From contig NZ_MUNQ01000005.1 in the NCBI RefSeq assembly GCF_002001165.1, positions 248,001 through 312,000 of the forward strand: a stretch of DNA of 64,000 bases, given 5' to 3'. Both the position numbers and the translations under genes were made by a program. Within the stretch, counting starts at the first letter, position 1, and the number at the start of each line of letters is the position of its first letter. This document shows positions 46,661 through 54,003 of this stretch, one piece after another. This stretch comes from Rhodanobacter sp. C05 (lineage in GTDB: Bacteria; Pseudomonadota; Gammaproteobacteria; Xanthomonadales; Rhodanobacteraceae). Under the pieces are notes generated by a model. That model did not search any database. It saw only the letters and a program-made list of their open reading frames with translations, and had not been told where the DNA came from.

Positions 46661-46709
46661 CCGTCATTCCGGCGAACCCCGCAAGAGGGGGCAAGGGCCG
46701 GAATGACGG
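46661..46709. repeat. REP-like palindrome
   Basis: Perfect 13-bp inverted repeat ccgtcattccggc/gccggaatgacgg (46661-46673 and 46697-46709) with a 23-base loop. It resembles extragenic palindromes common in Xanthomonadales. It lies between the permease start and the end of the sterol-desaturase gene, which run on the same strand. Confidence 0.75.
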
Positions 46710-46738
46710 CAAAAATGAGGCTTGTCCGGAATTCCTCC

Positions 46739-48001
46739 TCAATTCGCCGCCGAAGCCGCTCCCACCGCGGAAGACGACTGACCCAGCCATGGCAACGCCA
46801 GCGCGCTGAAGCCGAACACCGCCGCGATGGCGAGCGCGATATGGCCGTCCAGATGATCGATGCCGAACCAGCGGCCGAGCAGCAGCGGCAGCAGCGCGGT
46901 CAGCAGTACGCGCAGGCCTTCCGCCCACAGCGCCCAGCGCCGTCCTTCCATCAACGCACCCAGCACGCACAGGCTGGTCACCAGATACAGTGCATAGGCC
47001 AGCAATGCCGACAGACTGGCTGCACCGGCCATGCCGAGGAATTGCGTGGTCATCCCCAGCAGCAGCGCAAACTGCACCAGGGCATAGACCATCAGTGCCT
47101 TCGGCACCGGCGGATCGAAGCGTTCGCTGGGCATCACGAAAGCCGGCTTCGGATAGCGCGCTGCGACATCGGCCGGCCGCCAGCCCGGCGGCTTCAGCCA
47201 TACCAGCAACTTGTCGCGCCAACGCTGCGCATGCCACGCATCCACGGCCGTATGCCAGTACACCTCGGCATTTGCCCACAGCGGGTTCCAGCTGCGCAGC
47301 GGCGAGCGTGTGCCGTAGACGGGCGGGTCGTTGTCGTCTTCCTCGACGAAACTGCCGAACAGCCGGTCCCACACGATCAGGACGCCGCCGTAGTTGCGGT
47401 CGAGGTAGCGGTCGTTCACCGCGTGATGTGCGCGATGATTGGACGGTGAGCAGAACACCCGGTCGAACCAGCCGAGCCGGCCGATCTGTTCGGTGTGCAC
47501 CCAGAACTGGTACAGCAGGTCGATCAGCGCCACGATCACAAACACCTTGAGCGGCACACCAAGCAAGGCCAGCGGCAGATAGAACAGCCAGCCCAGCAAC
47601 GCGCCGCTGCCGGTCTGGCGCAGCGCGGTGGACAGGTTGTAGTGCTCGCTCTGGTGATGCACCACGTGCGCGGCCCACAGGATGTTCACCTCATGCCCGC
47701 AGCGGTGCAGCCAGTAGTAGCAGAAGTCGTACAGCAGCAATGCGCCAGCCCAGACCCACAGGCTGTCCGCCGGCAGCGCGAACAGGGCCAGGTGTTGCAC
47801 GCACCATGCATAGATGCCGAACGTCAGCAGCTTGCTGAACACGCCGACGATCTGCGAGATCACCCCCAGCCCGATGCTGTTCATCGCGTCATTGGTGGCG
47901 TACGCGCGCCGCCCTCGCAGCTTCGCCACCAGCAGCTCGATCCCGATCAGCAGGAAGAACACCGGCGTCGCCCAGGTGATGATGAGTTCCGGCGTATTCA
48001 C
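46739..48001 (-). CDS. Sterol desaturase/fatty acid hydroxylase superfamily membrane protein
   Basis: 420 residues from GTG 48001, which overlaps the YhhN stop as GTGA; a longer frame from 48091 lies inside the other gene. Several membrane helices, with the di-iron histidine boxes HRCGHE, HVVHHQSEHYN and HRAHH in order. The family inserts oxygen into lipid or sterol C-H bonds; members near YhhN-type lysoplasmalogenases resemble alkylglycerol monooxygenase-type ether-lipid enzymes. Translational coupling with the lysoplasmalogenase gene supports ether-lipid metabolism, which is inference. Confidence 0.85.
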   Translation of the reverse strand: MNTPELIITWATPVFFLLIGIELLVAKLRGRRAYATNDAMNSIGLGVISQIVGVFSKLLTFGIYAWCVQHLALFALPADSLWVWAGALLLYDFCYYWLHRCGHEVNILWAAHVVHHQSEHYNLSTALRQTGSGALLGWLFYLPLALLGVPLKVFVIVALIDLLYQFWVHTEQIGRLGWFDRVFCSPSNHRAHHAVNDRYLDRNYGGVLIVWDRLFGSFVEEDDNDPPVYGTRSPLRSWNPLWANAEVYWHTAVDAWHAQRWRDKLLVWLKPPGWRPADVAARYPKPAFVMPSERFDPPVPKALMVYALVQFALLLGMTTQFLGMAGAASLSALLAYALYLVTSLCVLGALMEGRRWALWAEGLRVLLTALLPLLLGRWFGIDHLDGHIALAIAAVFGFSALALPWLGQSSSAVGAASAAN

Positions 48002-48744
48002 TGCGCAGCACCTGCCTCGATCAAGGTGTCGTCGCGCTGCACCGAGCGCGCGATCCACCACAAGGCCAGATAATACGTCGATAACACCCACAGGCTCGAT
48101 AACGGGATCGCCGCATGGAAGCGGTTCCAGGCCAGCAGGCTGTCACTCAGCATGAACAGCACGGCGCCGACGGCGGCCCGACGAGCACTACCTGCCTGCG
48201 CATCGCCACGCCGTACGAACATCCAGGCACGCGCCAGCGCCTGCCCGCCCATGCTGGACAACACCACGACATAGACGATCACCGGCACCCTCAGCGATAC
48301 GCCAATCGAATCCCACAACAGCCACAGGTTGACCGCGCCGTAACCCCAGCTGGCGAGCAGCCACGGCGGCCGCACGGCAAAGCGGCTGTCACTGAGGAAC
48401 GCCGCAAGAAAGCACAGATGGCCGAGCAGGAAGGCCACCAGCCCGGGCACGAACAGATCCTGCGGCAACATCAGCAGCACATCGCCGAGCAGCGAACAGA
48501 CGATGCCGGCCGAAATCCGGTGCCGATAGCGCGTCGACACTACCGGCCTTGCGCTCCATGCCAGCAACAGGATCAGCGCCGTAGTCAGCGGCTTGCATAG
48601 CCAGTGCAACATCCGCCAGCCATCAGCCAGCGCGGGATCGGCCAGAAGGGCACCGAGGATCGCCGCGACCGCCACGACCATTGTGAACGCTGCAAGCCTT
48701 GGACGCCCCTGCGCCGACCAGGTGGCTGATGGCATGACCGACAT
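47998..48744 (-). CDS. YhhN/TMEM86 family protein (lysoplasmalogenase-like)
   Basis: 248 residues with about eight membrane helices. Family marks: CKPLTTALILLLAW, GIVCSLLGDVLLMLPQDLF, VAFLLGHLCFLAAF, and GAVLFMLSDSLLAWNRF with the conserved Asp residues. Eukaryotic TMEM86 hydrolyses the vinyl-ether bond of lysoplasmalogens. Overlaps the sterol-desaturase-family gene. It is divergent from the arsenic operon. Confidence 0.85.
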   Translation of the reverse strand: MSVMPSATWSAQGRPRLAAFTMVVAVAAILGALLADPALADGWRMLHWLCKPLTTALILLLAWSARPVVSTRYRHRISAGIVCSLLGDVLLMLPQDLFVPGLVAFLLGHLCFLAAFLSDSRFAVRPPWLLASWGYGAVNLWLLWDSIGVSLRVPVIVYVVVLSSMGGQALARAWMFVRRGDAQAGSARRAAVGAVLFMLSDSLLAWNRFHAAIPLSSLWVLSTYYLALWWIARSVQRDDTLIEAGAAQ

Positions 48745-48899
48745 GCACGATCCTTGCGAAACCGAGTCCGCCGATCATAGTCACGAGTCGGCTGCAATTC
48801 ACAGCGGCATCGTCCAGTACCGTTCAAACGCGAACGGCATGACCCGCATGGGTGTTGCCGGTGCTTGACTCAATCATTTATTTCCATGATTCTGGAAAT

Positions 48900-49244
48900 A
48901 TGAAATCAAAAGATGCACTCGTTTGTCTCAGCGCCCTCTCCCAGGAGCACCGCCTGAACCTGTTCCGGCTGCTTGTCCAGGCCGGTGAAGACGGCATGGC
49001 TGTGGGCGAACTTGCCATGGCCACCGGCCTGCCAGGAGCCACACTCACCAATCACCTGCACATCCTGCGGAGGGCGGGGATGGTCAGCGACGAGCGCCTG
49101 GGACGCGTGATCCAGTGTCGTGCGAACTACAAGCAGATGAATGCGCTGCTCGGCTTCCTCACCGAGAACTGCTGTGCGGGGCTGAACGACACGGACTGCT
49201 GCACACCCGCAATCGCATGCAAGCCAGCCCGGAAATCACGATGA
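48900..49244 (+). CDS. arsR: ArsR-family repressor
   Basis: 114 residues from ATG 48900. Winged HTH with the recognition helix region GATLTNHLHILRRAGMV. A C-terminal Cys cluster (ENCCAGL, DTDCC) replaces the helix-3 ELCVCDL site of the E. coli protein, as in other ArsR types where As(III) binds C-terminal thiols. Its stop overlaps the arsC start by four bases. It should repress the operon until arsenite binds. Confidence 0.85.
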   Translation: MKSKDALVCLSALSQEHRLNLFRLLVQAGEDGMAVGELAMATGLPGATLTNHLHILRRAGMVSDERLGRVIQCRANYKQMNALLGFLTENCCAGLNDTDCCTPAIACKPARKSR

Positions 49245-49657
49245 ACAACGATCACATACACCCGCTGACCGGCATGAAGCGCGTGCTCTTCGTCTGCATC
49301 GAGAATTCCAACCGCAGCCAGATGGCGGAAGCGTTCGCGCGCATCCACGGCGGCAGCGGCGTCGTGGCCTTGAGTGCGGGCTCACTTCCGTCCGGAATGA
49401 TCAACCCGAAAGCAATCCGGTTCATGCAGGAACTGGGATATGACTTGACCACGCACACCTCGAAATCGCTCGACGAAGTCGATGGCGAGTTCGACGCGGT
49501 GATCACGATGGGTTGTGGTGATGCCTGTCCGCTGGTGCCGGCGAAGCGCCGCGAGGACTGGGCCCTGGCCGATCCCAGGCACATGGACGATGACGCCTAT
49601 CGGGCCGTTCGCGACGATATTGCCTCGCGCGTACGCACGCTGCTGAGCACGCTTTGA
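49241..49657 (+). CDS. arsC: Arsenate reductase, low-molecular-weight phosphatase fold
   Basis: 138 residues from ATG 49241 (ATGA overlap with arsR). The P-loop VLFVCIENSNRSQMAEAF contains the nucleophilic Cys and Arg with the Asn-Ser pair of the thioredoxin-type ArsC group. GCGDACPLVPAKRREDWALA, DPRHMDDD at the C-terminal side supplies the general acid Asp and a further Cys. It reduces arsenate to arsenite in the cytoplasm. Stop and the next start share TGATG. Confidence 0.9.
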   Translation: MNNDHIHPLTGMKRVLFVCIENSNRSQMAEAFARIHGGSGVVALSAGSLPSGMINPKAIRFMQELGYDLTTHTSKSLDEVDGEFDAVITMGCGDACPLVPAKRREDWALADPRHMDDDAYRAVRDDIASRVRTLLSTL

Positions 49658-50349
49658 TGAATCTCTGGCGCAAGCTGTTGGCCGAGTTCATCGGCACCTC
49701 GCTGTTACTGGCCGCCATCGTCGGCTCGGGCATCATGGGTGCGGCGCTTGCCGGCGGCAACGACGCCGTCGCCCTCCTCGCCAATGCCGCCGCCACCGCA
49801 GGCGCCCTCTACGTTCTCATCGTGCTGTTCGCACCGGTCTCGGGCGCGCACTTCAATCCGGTCGTCACACTGGCGATGCGTATCCATGGCGAGATCAGCA
49901 GCCGCGAAATGGTGGCCTATATCGGGGTACAGATCATCGCAGCGATAGCCGGCGTCATGCTGGCGCACACCATGTTTGGCCTGCCGTTGATCCAGCCCGG
50001 CATGCATGCCCGCACGGGTGCGCCGCTATGGATCAGCGAAGGCGTGGCGAGCTACGGCTTGCTGCTGACAATACTGCTGGGCCGCCGTCACCGGCCCGCG
50101 GCGATTCCCGCCCTGGTGGCAAGCTACATCTTCGCCGCCTACTGGTTCACCGCCAGTACTTCGTTTGCAAACCCGGCGGTGACCCTTGCACGCTCACTGA
50201 CCCAGACATTCGCCGGCATCCGGCCCCAGGATGTCAGCGACTTCGTACTTGCACAGATCGCCGGGGCGCTGCTGGGCTGCGTCACCGCATTCGCCCTGCG
50301 TGCCACGGCGACCAAATCCTCATCCGTAGCCACTGAACCATCCGCCTGA
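49657..50349 (+). CDS. Aquaporin-family channel, AqpS-like (arsenite exit)
   Basis: 230 residues, six membrane helices with the two half-helix loops GAHFNPVVTLAMRI and TSFANPAVTLARSL carrying the NPV/NPA motifs. In Sinorhizobium-type ars operons an aquaglyceroporin (AqpS) replaces an ArsB pump, letting arsenite leave down its gradient. Start overlaps the arsC stop, so the order arsR-arsC-aqp is a single translationally coupled operon. Confidence 0.88.
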   Translation: MNLWRKLLAEFIGTSLLLAAIVGSGIMGAALAGGNDAVALLANAAATAGALYVLIVLFAPVSGAHFNPVVTLAMRIHGEISSREMVAYIGVQIIAAIAGVMLAHTMFGLPLIQPGMHARTGAPLWISEGVASYGLLLTILLGRRHRPAAIPALVASYIFAAYWFTASTSFANPAVTLARSLTQTFAGIRPQDVSDFVLAQIAGALLGCVTAFALRATATKSSSVATEPSA

Positions 50350-50379
50350 AGTCTCGCCCGCACAATGGGTGAATCGCGC

Positions 50380-51720
50380 CTAGCGTGATGCCCCGCCCAG
50401 CAACGCCTTGCCCTGCGCCTGCGGCAGCTGCACACCAAGCAGCACGGCCAGCGTGGGTGCGATATCGCGCATGTCGATCGAGCCGAGATCCTTGCCGGCG
50501 GGCACACCCGGCCCTGCGATCAGGAAGGTCGAGCGCATCTCCGGCAGCGCTGCAGCGTAACCGTGCATGCCCAGGTAATGTCCCGGCGACAGCAGCGGCA
50601 CATCCGGCTTGATGGCCATTTCGTAACCCAGCCGGAATTGCACGAACCAGCTGGCCATCGGCGTACCGCCCTGCGCCATGATCTGCGGATGATCCAGCAC
50701 CTGCGCGATGCCGTACTGCGGGTCACCCTGCAATTGCTTCAGCAGTGCAGCGACCTTCAGCTTGATGGCGTCATTGGCAGGATCGCGCAACACGATCGCC
50801 GCACTGCCACCATCGTTCCACGGCATCGCCTGCCAGTCGCTTACTTCGCGATCTTTCAGCGTGATCAGGCCAGCCTGGATGAACGGCAGATAGAGATTGA
50901 CGTCATGCTGCACCGGCGCGAAGCCGTGATCGGACACGATCGCCACCACACCATCCGGGTGCACGCGCTGTGCGGCCGCCACCAGTTCGCCGATCAGCTG
51001 ATCGATGCCTTCGAGCGTCTTGCGCGACGCCGGCGTGTCCGGGCCGCTCGCATGCTGCTGCGTATCCAGCGCCGTGAGGTAGGCCGTCATGAAATACGGC
51101 TTGCGTGTCTCCAGCAGCTTGATCGCGAAGCGCGTGCGGTTCTGGTCGCCCGGCAGATCCTCGGCGATGCCATCGGCATACGGACCGAGATCCTGCTCCA
51201 GCGACGGCAACAGGCCGGGCGTGGCCAGTGCTGCAAGCAGCTTGCGATCGTCCGCGGTGCCGGTGCGCCAGATCTGCGGCAGGTTCCAGTCCACCTGCGC
51301 GCCCACGCTGACCGGCCAGTGCACGTTCGCCGTGCTCAGACCGGCCGCATGCGCGGCATCCCACAGCGTGGGTACCTTGATGTCGCCGGCATACCAGTCC
51401 CAGCCCTGTTGGTTCTTGTTGTAAGGGTCGAAGGTGAGGTTGCCACCGATGCCGTGCAGATCCGGCGAGACACCGGTGATCAGGGTGGTGTGGCTGGGAT
51501 AGGTCAACGTGGGCAGCACGCCGCGCACGTCATGCGCATAGGCGCCGCGCTGCAGGAAAGCTTCGAGATTCGGCAGCTTCAGACCGCGCTGACGTGCCTG
51601 CAGGACGTCGGCAGGACGCAGGCCGTCGATCGAGATCAGCAGCACCGGCGTGGCGATGGTCTGGCCACAGCACAACACGGCGAACACGCCGAAGGACAAC
51701 GCGAGCAGCAGACGACGCAT
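50380..51720 (-). CDS. NPP-type ectonucleotide pyrophosphatase/phosphodiesterase, secreted
   Basis: 446 residues from ATG 51720 with a signal peptide (MRRLLLALSFGVFAVLCC). Alkaline-phosphatase superfamily fold: metal-binding Asp in LLISIDGLRPADV, nucleophilic Thr in LPTLTYPSHTTLITG, and the SDHGFAPVQHDVNL segment with metal ligands. The final His lies in the HYLGMHGY region. Enzymes of this group hydrolyse nucleotide or phospholipid diesters in the periplasm. It is followed on the same strand by no close gene; a glycerophosphodiesterase lies upstream. Confidence 0.88.
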   Translation of the reverse strand: MRRLLLALSFGVFAVLCCGQTIATPVLLISIDGLRPADVLQARQRGLKLPNLEAFLQRGAYAHDVRGVLPTLTYPSHTTLITGVSPDLHGIGGNLTFDPYNKNQQGWDWYAGDIKVPTLWDAAHAAGLSTANVHWPVSVGAQVDWNLPQIWRTGTADDRKLLAALATPGLLPSLEQDLGPYADGIAEDLPGDQNRTRFAIKLLETRKPYFMTAYLTALDTQQHASGPDTPASRKTLEGIDQLIGELVAAAQRVHPDGVVAIVSDHGFAPVQHDVNLYLPFIQAGLITLKDREVSDWQAMPWNDGGSAAIVLRDPANDAIKLKVAALLKQLQGDPQYGIAQVLDHPQIMAQGGTPMASWFVQFRLGYEMAIKPDVPLLSPGHYLGMHGYAAALPEMRSTFLIAGPGVPAGKDLGSIDMRDIAPTLAVLLGVQLPQAQGKALLGGASR

Positions 51721-51802
51721 ACCGATTCCACCGGGTGACCAAGGTGCGCGCATGCTCGGTCAGCTTCGCTGCAGTCCCGTGACAGGCGTGCGTCGACTCC
51801 GC

Positions 51803-52903
51803 TCAGCGTATGGTGAGCGCCTTGCGGCCGATGGCCGGATCGTCGACGAAGAACGCATCGATGCCGGCATCGAGATAGACGCGGATCTCGGCGAGCAGGC
51901 CAGCTTCGTTGAAGGTCTTCGGATCACTGCCCTGCCAGAAATCCCTGGCCAGGAACTGATTCTCCGGACGGAAGGTATACGGATGCAGCTCCAGTCCGGC
52001 CGCGTGCGCATCGTGCACCAGGGTGGTCGGCGCGCCCAGATGGCCATCGGCGGTGGACGGAATGATGGCGTTGATGTTCGGGCCGATCGCATCGGCATAG
52101 CGGGCGATCTCGTGCAGTCCGACCGGTTTCAGCATGTCGCCGTAGCTGAGCTTGCCGCCTGCAGCCACCACGTCATACGGCTGCTGGTCGGCAGCATCGA
52201 TCAGCTGCAGCAGGCGGATGTTCGGATGCATCGTGCCCAGCTTGCCACGCAGATATTTCAGGTTGGCAATCTCGAACGACTGGATTTCCACCGGCGCCGT
52301 GCGCGTGTAGCTGTGTGCTGCCAGCGTGGCCAGCAAGGTGTCTTCCATCGGCAGTCCCAGTCGCTGGAAATAGCTGCCGTGCTTGATCTCCGGGATGATT
52401 CCGACCGGATGTCCGACCACCGCCGACTCGGCGGCGACGAAGTCGATGATCTCGTCCAGCGTGGGGATCTGGAACTCGCCGTCGTACTTCGTGCTGCGCA
52501 ACTGCGGCAGACGTTCGCGGGCACGCAGCGTCTTCAGCTCGGTCAGCGTGAAGTCCTCGGTGAACCAGCCGGTTTCCGCATGGCCGTCGATCGTCTTGGT
52601 GGTCTTGCGCGCGGCGAACTCGGGATGGCTTGCAACATCGGTGGTGCCGCCGATCTCGTTCTCATGACGGGCCACCATCACGCCGTCCTTGGTCATCACC
52701 AGATCCGGCTCGACGAAGTCGGCACCATCGGCGATCGCCTTGCCGTAGGAGGCCAGCGTGTGTTCCGGCCGCCATGCGGGCGCACCGCGATGGCCGATCA
52801 CCAGCACCCTGGCAGCGAGTGGCTTTTCATGAGCGAGCGCAGCAGCAGGCAGCACGGCCAGGACTCCGGCGACAAAAGCGATAGCCAAGCATAGACGTTT
52901 CAT
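51803..52903 (-). CDS. Periplasmic glycerophosphodiester phosphodiesterase
   Basis: 366 residues from ATG 52903, giving the signal peptide MKRLCLAIAFVAGVLAVLPA; a GTG at 52972 is rejected. GDPD TIM barrel with IGHRGAPAWRPEHT (catalytic His and Glu), VEPDLVMTKDGVMVARHEN (metal-binding Glu/Asp and second His), IPEIKHG, and FVDDPAIGRKAL. Long form resembling GlpQ. It releases glycerol-3-phosphate from deacylated phospholipids. Forms a phosphate-scavenging block with the NPP-type enzymes around it. Confidence 0.92.
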   Translation of the reverse strand: MKRLCLAIAFVAGVLAVLPAAALAHEKPLAARVLVIGHRGAPAWRPEHTLASYGKAIADGADFVEPDLVMTKDGVMVARHENEIGGTTDVASHPEFAARKTTKTIDGHAETGWFTEDFTLTELKTLRARERLPQLRSTKYDGEFQIPTLDEIIDFVAAESAVVGHPVGIIPEIKHGSYFQRLGLPMEDTLLATLAAHSYTRTAPVEIQSFEIANLKYLRGKLGTMHPNIRLLQLIDAADQQPYDVVAAGGKLSYGDMLKPVGLHEIARYADAIGPNINAIIPSTADGHLGAPTTLVHDAHAAGLELHPYTFRPENQFLARDFWQGSDPKTFNEAGLLAEIRVYLDAGIDAFFVDDPAIGRKALTIR

Positions 52904-52984
52904 GGGTTCACTCGACGGCAGCGCACGGTGCGTATGGCATCGTGCCCCGGATATATGAAACGGCGTTGACACGACCTGTGCCGC

Positions 52985-53995
52985 TCAATGCTCCACAGGC
53001 ACCAGGCCGACCACCTGTTGCAGGAAATCACGGCTGGCGGCAAACACCGCTGCGCTGGCCTGCGAGCGCAGCGGCGAAGCGATCACATGGGCGCCGGCAT
53101 CCGGAAAATCCTGCTTGCGCTTGAAGGTGGGCGGCGTGCCGAGCCGGTCGTACATCGCCAGCATCGCCGCCACCGACACGGTTGGATCCTGGTGCTGTTC
53201 GTCGCGGTAGTAATAGCCGAGGAAAACCGGCGCGATGACCCTGGCGAAAGTCGCCGGCTGCATCTCCCCACGAGTAAGCTCGGTCAGGCTGCGATAGCCG
53301 TCCATATGTGTATCGGCGGCCCAGTAAACCGAATCCGACCGACCATGCACGATCGTGCCGCCGTGGTTCTTCACATAGCGCAGCCAGCTCGGCCCCCACG
53401 GCCACAGCATCGGTGCCAGTCCGTTGCCACGTTCGCGCACCAGCGGCGACCACAGCACCAGCGCATCCACCTGCTTCGGCTGCCGCGCCGCCAGATCCAG
53501 CGCCAGCGCGCCGCCGGTCGAGGTGCCGATCACGATCACCTTGTTACCCAGCACGTGGCCGATTGCCAGCGCCTGCGCTGCACCCTGCAGCAAATGCTGC
53601 GCGTCCAGTCCGCGCATGGCATCGGCGGCAACCAGACCATGCCCGGGCAGGCGGCTGAGATACAGGTTGCAGCCAAAGGCGTGGGCCAGCTGCCGATGCA
53701 CCGGTGCGCCCTCACCCTGGCTGGCACCGAATCCATGCAGGTAGACGATCGCGCAGGATGTACGTGCCGGATGCGCCGGGTCAGCCCAGACGACGCGTGC
53801 CTGGTTGTCCGGGCGCAGCCCGCTCACGGCACGCTCGCCAGCATCCACCCATGCCTGCAGCGCCTCTGGCGTCTGCGGCATGGCTTGCGGCAACGCCGAC
53901 AGGATCAGCGGGTGCAGATGCACCCGCGGGCCGGCCGCGATGGCGACCGCCAGCACGGCGGTCGCTACCAGCAGACCCTTGTAGCGACGCCGCAC
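52985..53995 (-). CDS. Alpha/beta hydrolase, membrane-anchored or exported
   Basis: 336 residues. One N-terminal hydrophobic segment (KGLLVATAVLAVAIAAG) suggests an anchor or signal. Oxyanion-hole segment AIVYLHGFGASQGEG, nucleophile elbow VIGTSTGGALALDLAA, and acid/His in the C-terminal part (DFPDAGAHVIASPL). Resembles monoglyceride-lipase or serine-aminopeptidase-type hydrolases. Stop lies eight bases before... the TonB receptor stop region on the same strand (54004), so the two genes are co-oriented and probably co-transcribed. Substrate unknown. Confidence 0.8.
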   Translation of the reverse strand: MRRRYKGLLVATAVLAVAIAAGPRVHLHPLILSALPQAMPQTPEALQAWVDAGERAVSGLRPDNQARVVWADPAHPARTSCAIVYLHGFGASQGEGAPVHRQLAHAFGCNLYLSRLPGHGLVAADAMRGLDAQHLLQGAAQALAIGHVLGNKVIVIGTSTGGALALDLAARQPKQVDALVLWSPLVRERGNGLAPMLWPWGPSWLRYVKNHGGTIVHGRSDSVYWAADTHMDGYRSLTELTRGEMQPATFARVIAPVFLGYYYRDEQHQDPTVSVAAMLAMYDRLGTPPTFKRKQDFPDAGAHVIASPLRSQASAAVFAASRDFLQQVVGLVPVEH

Positions 53996-54003
53996 CGGTT
54001 GCC

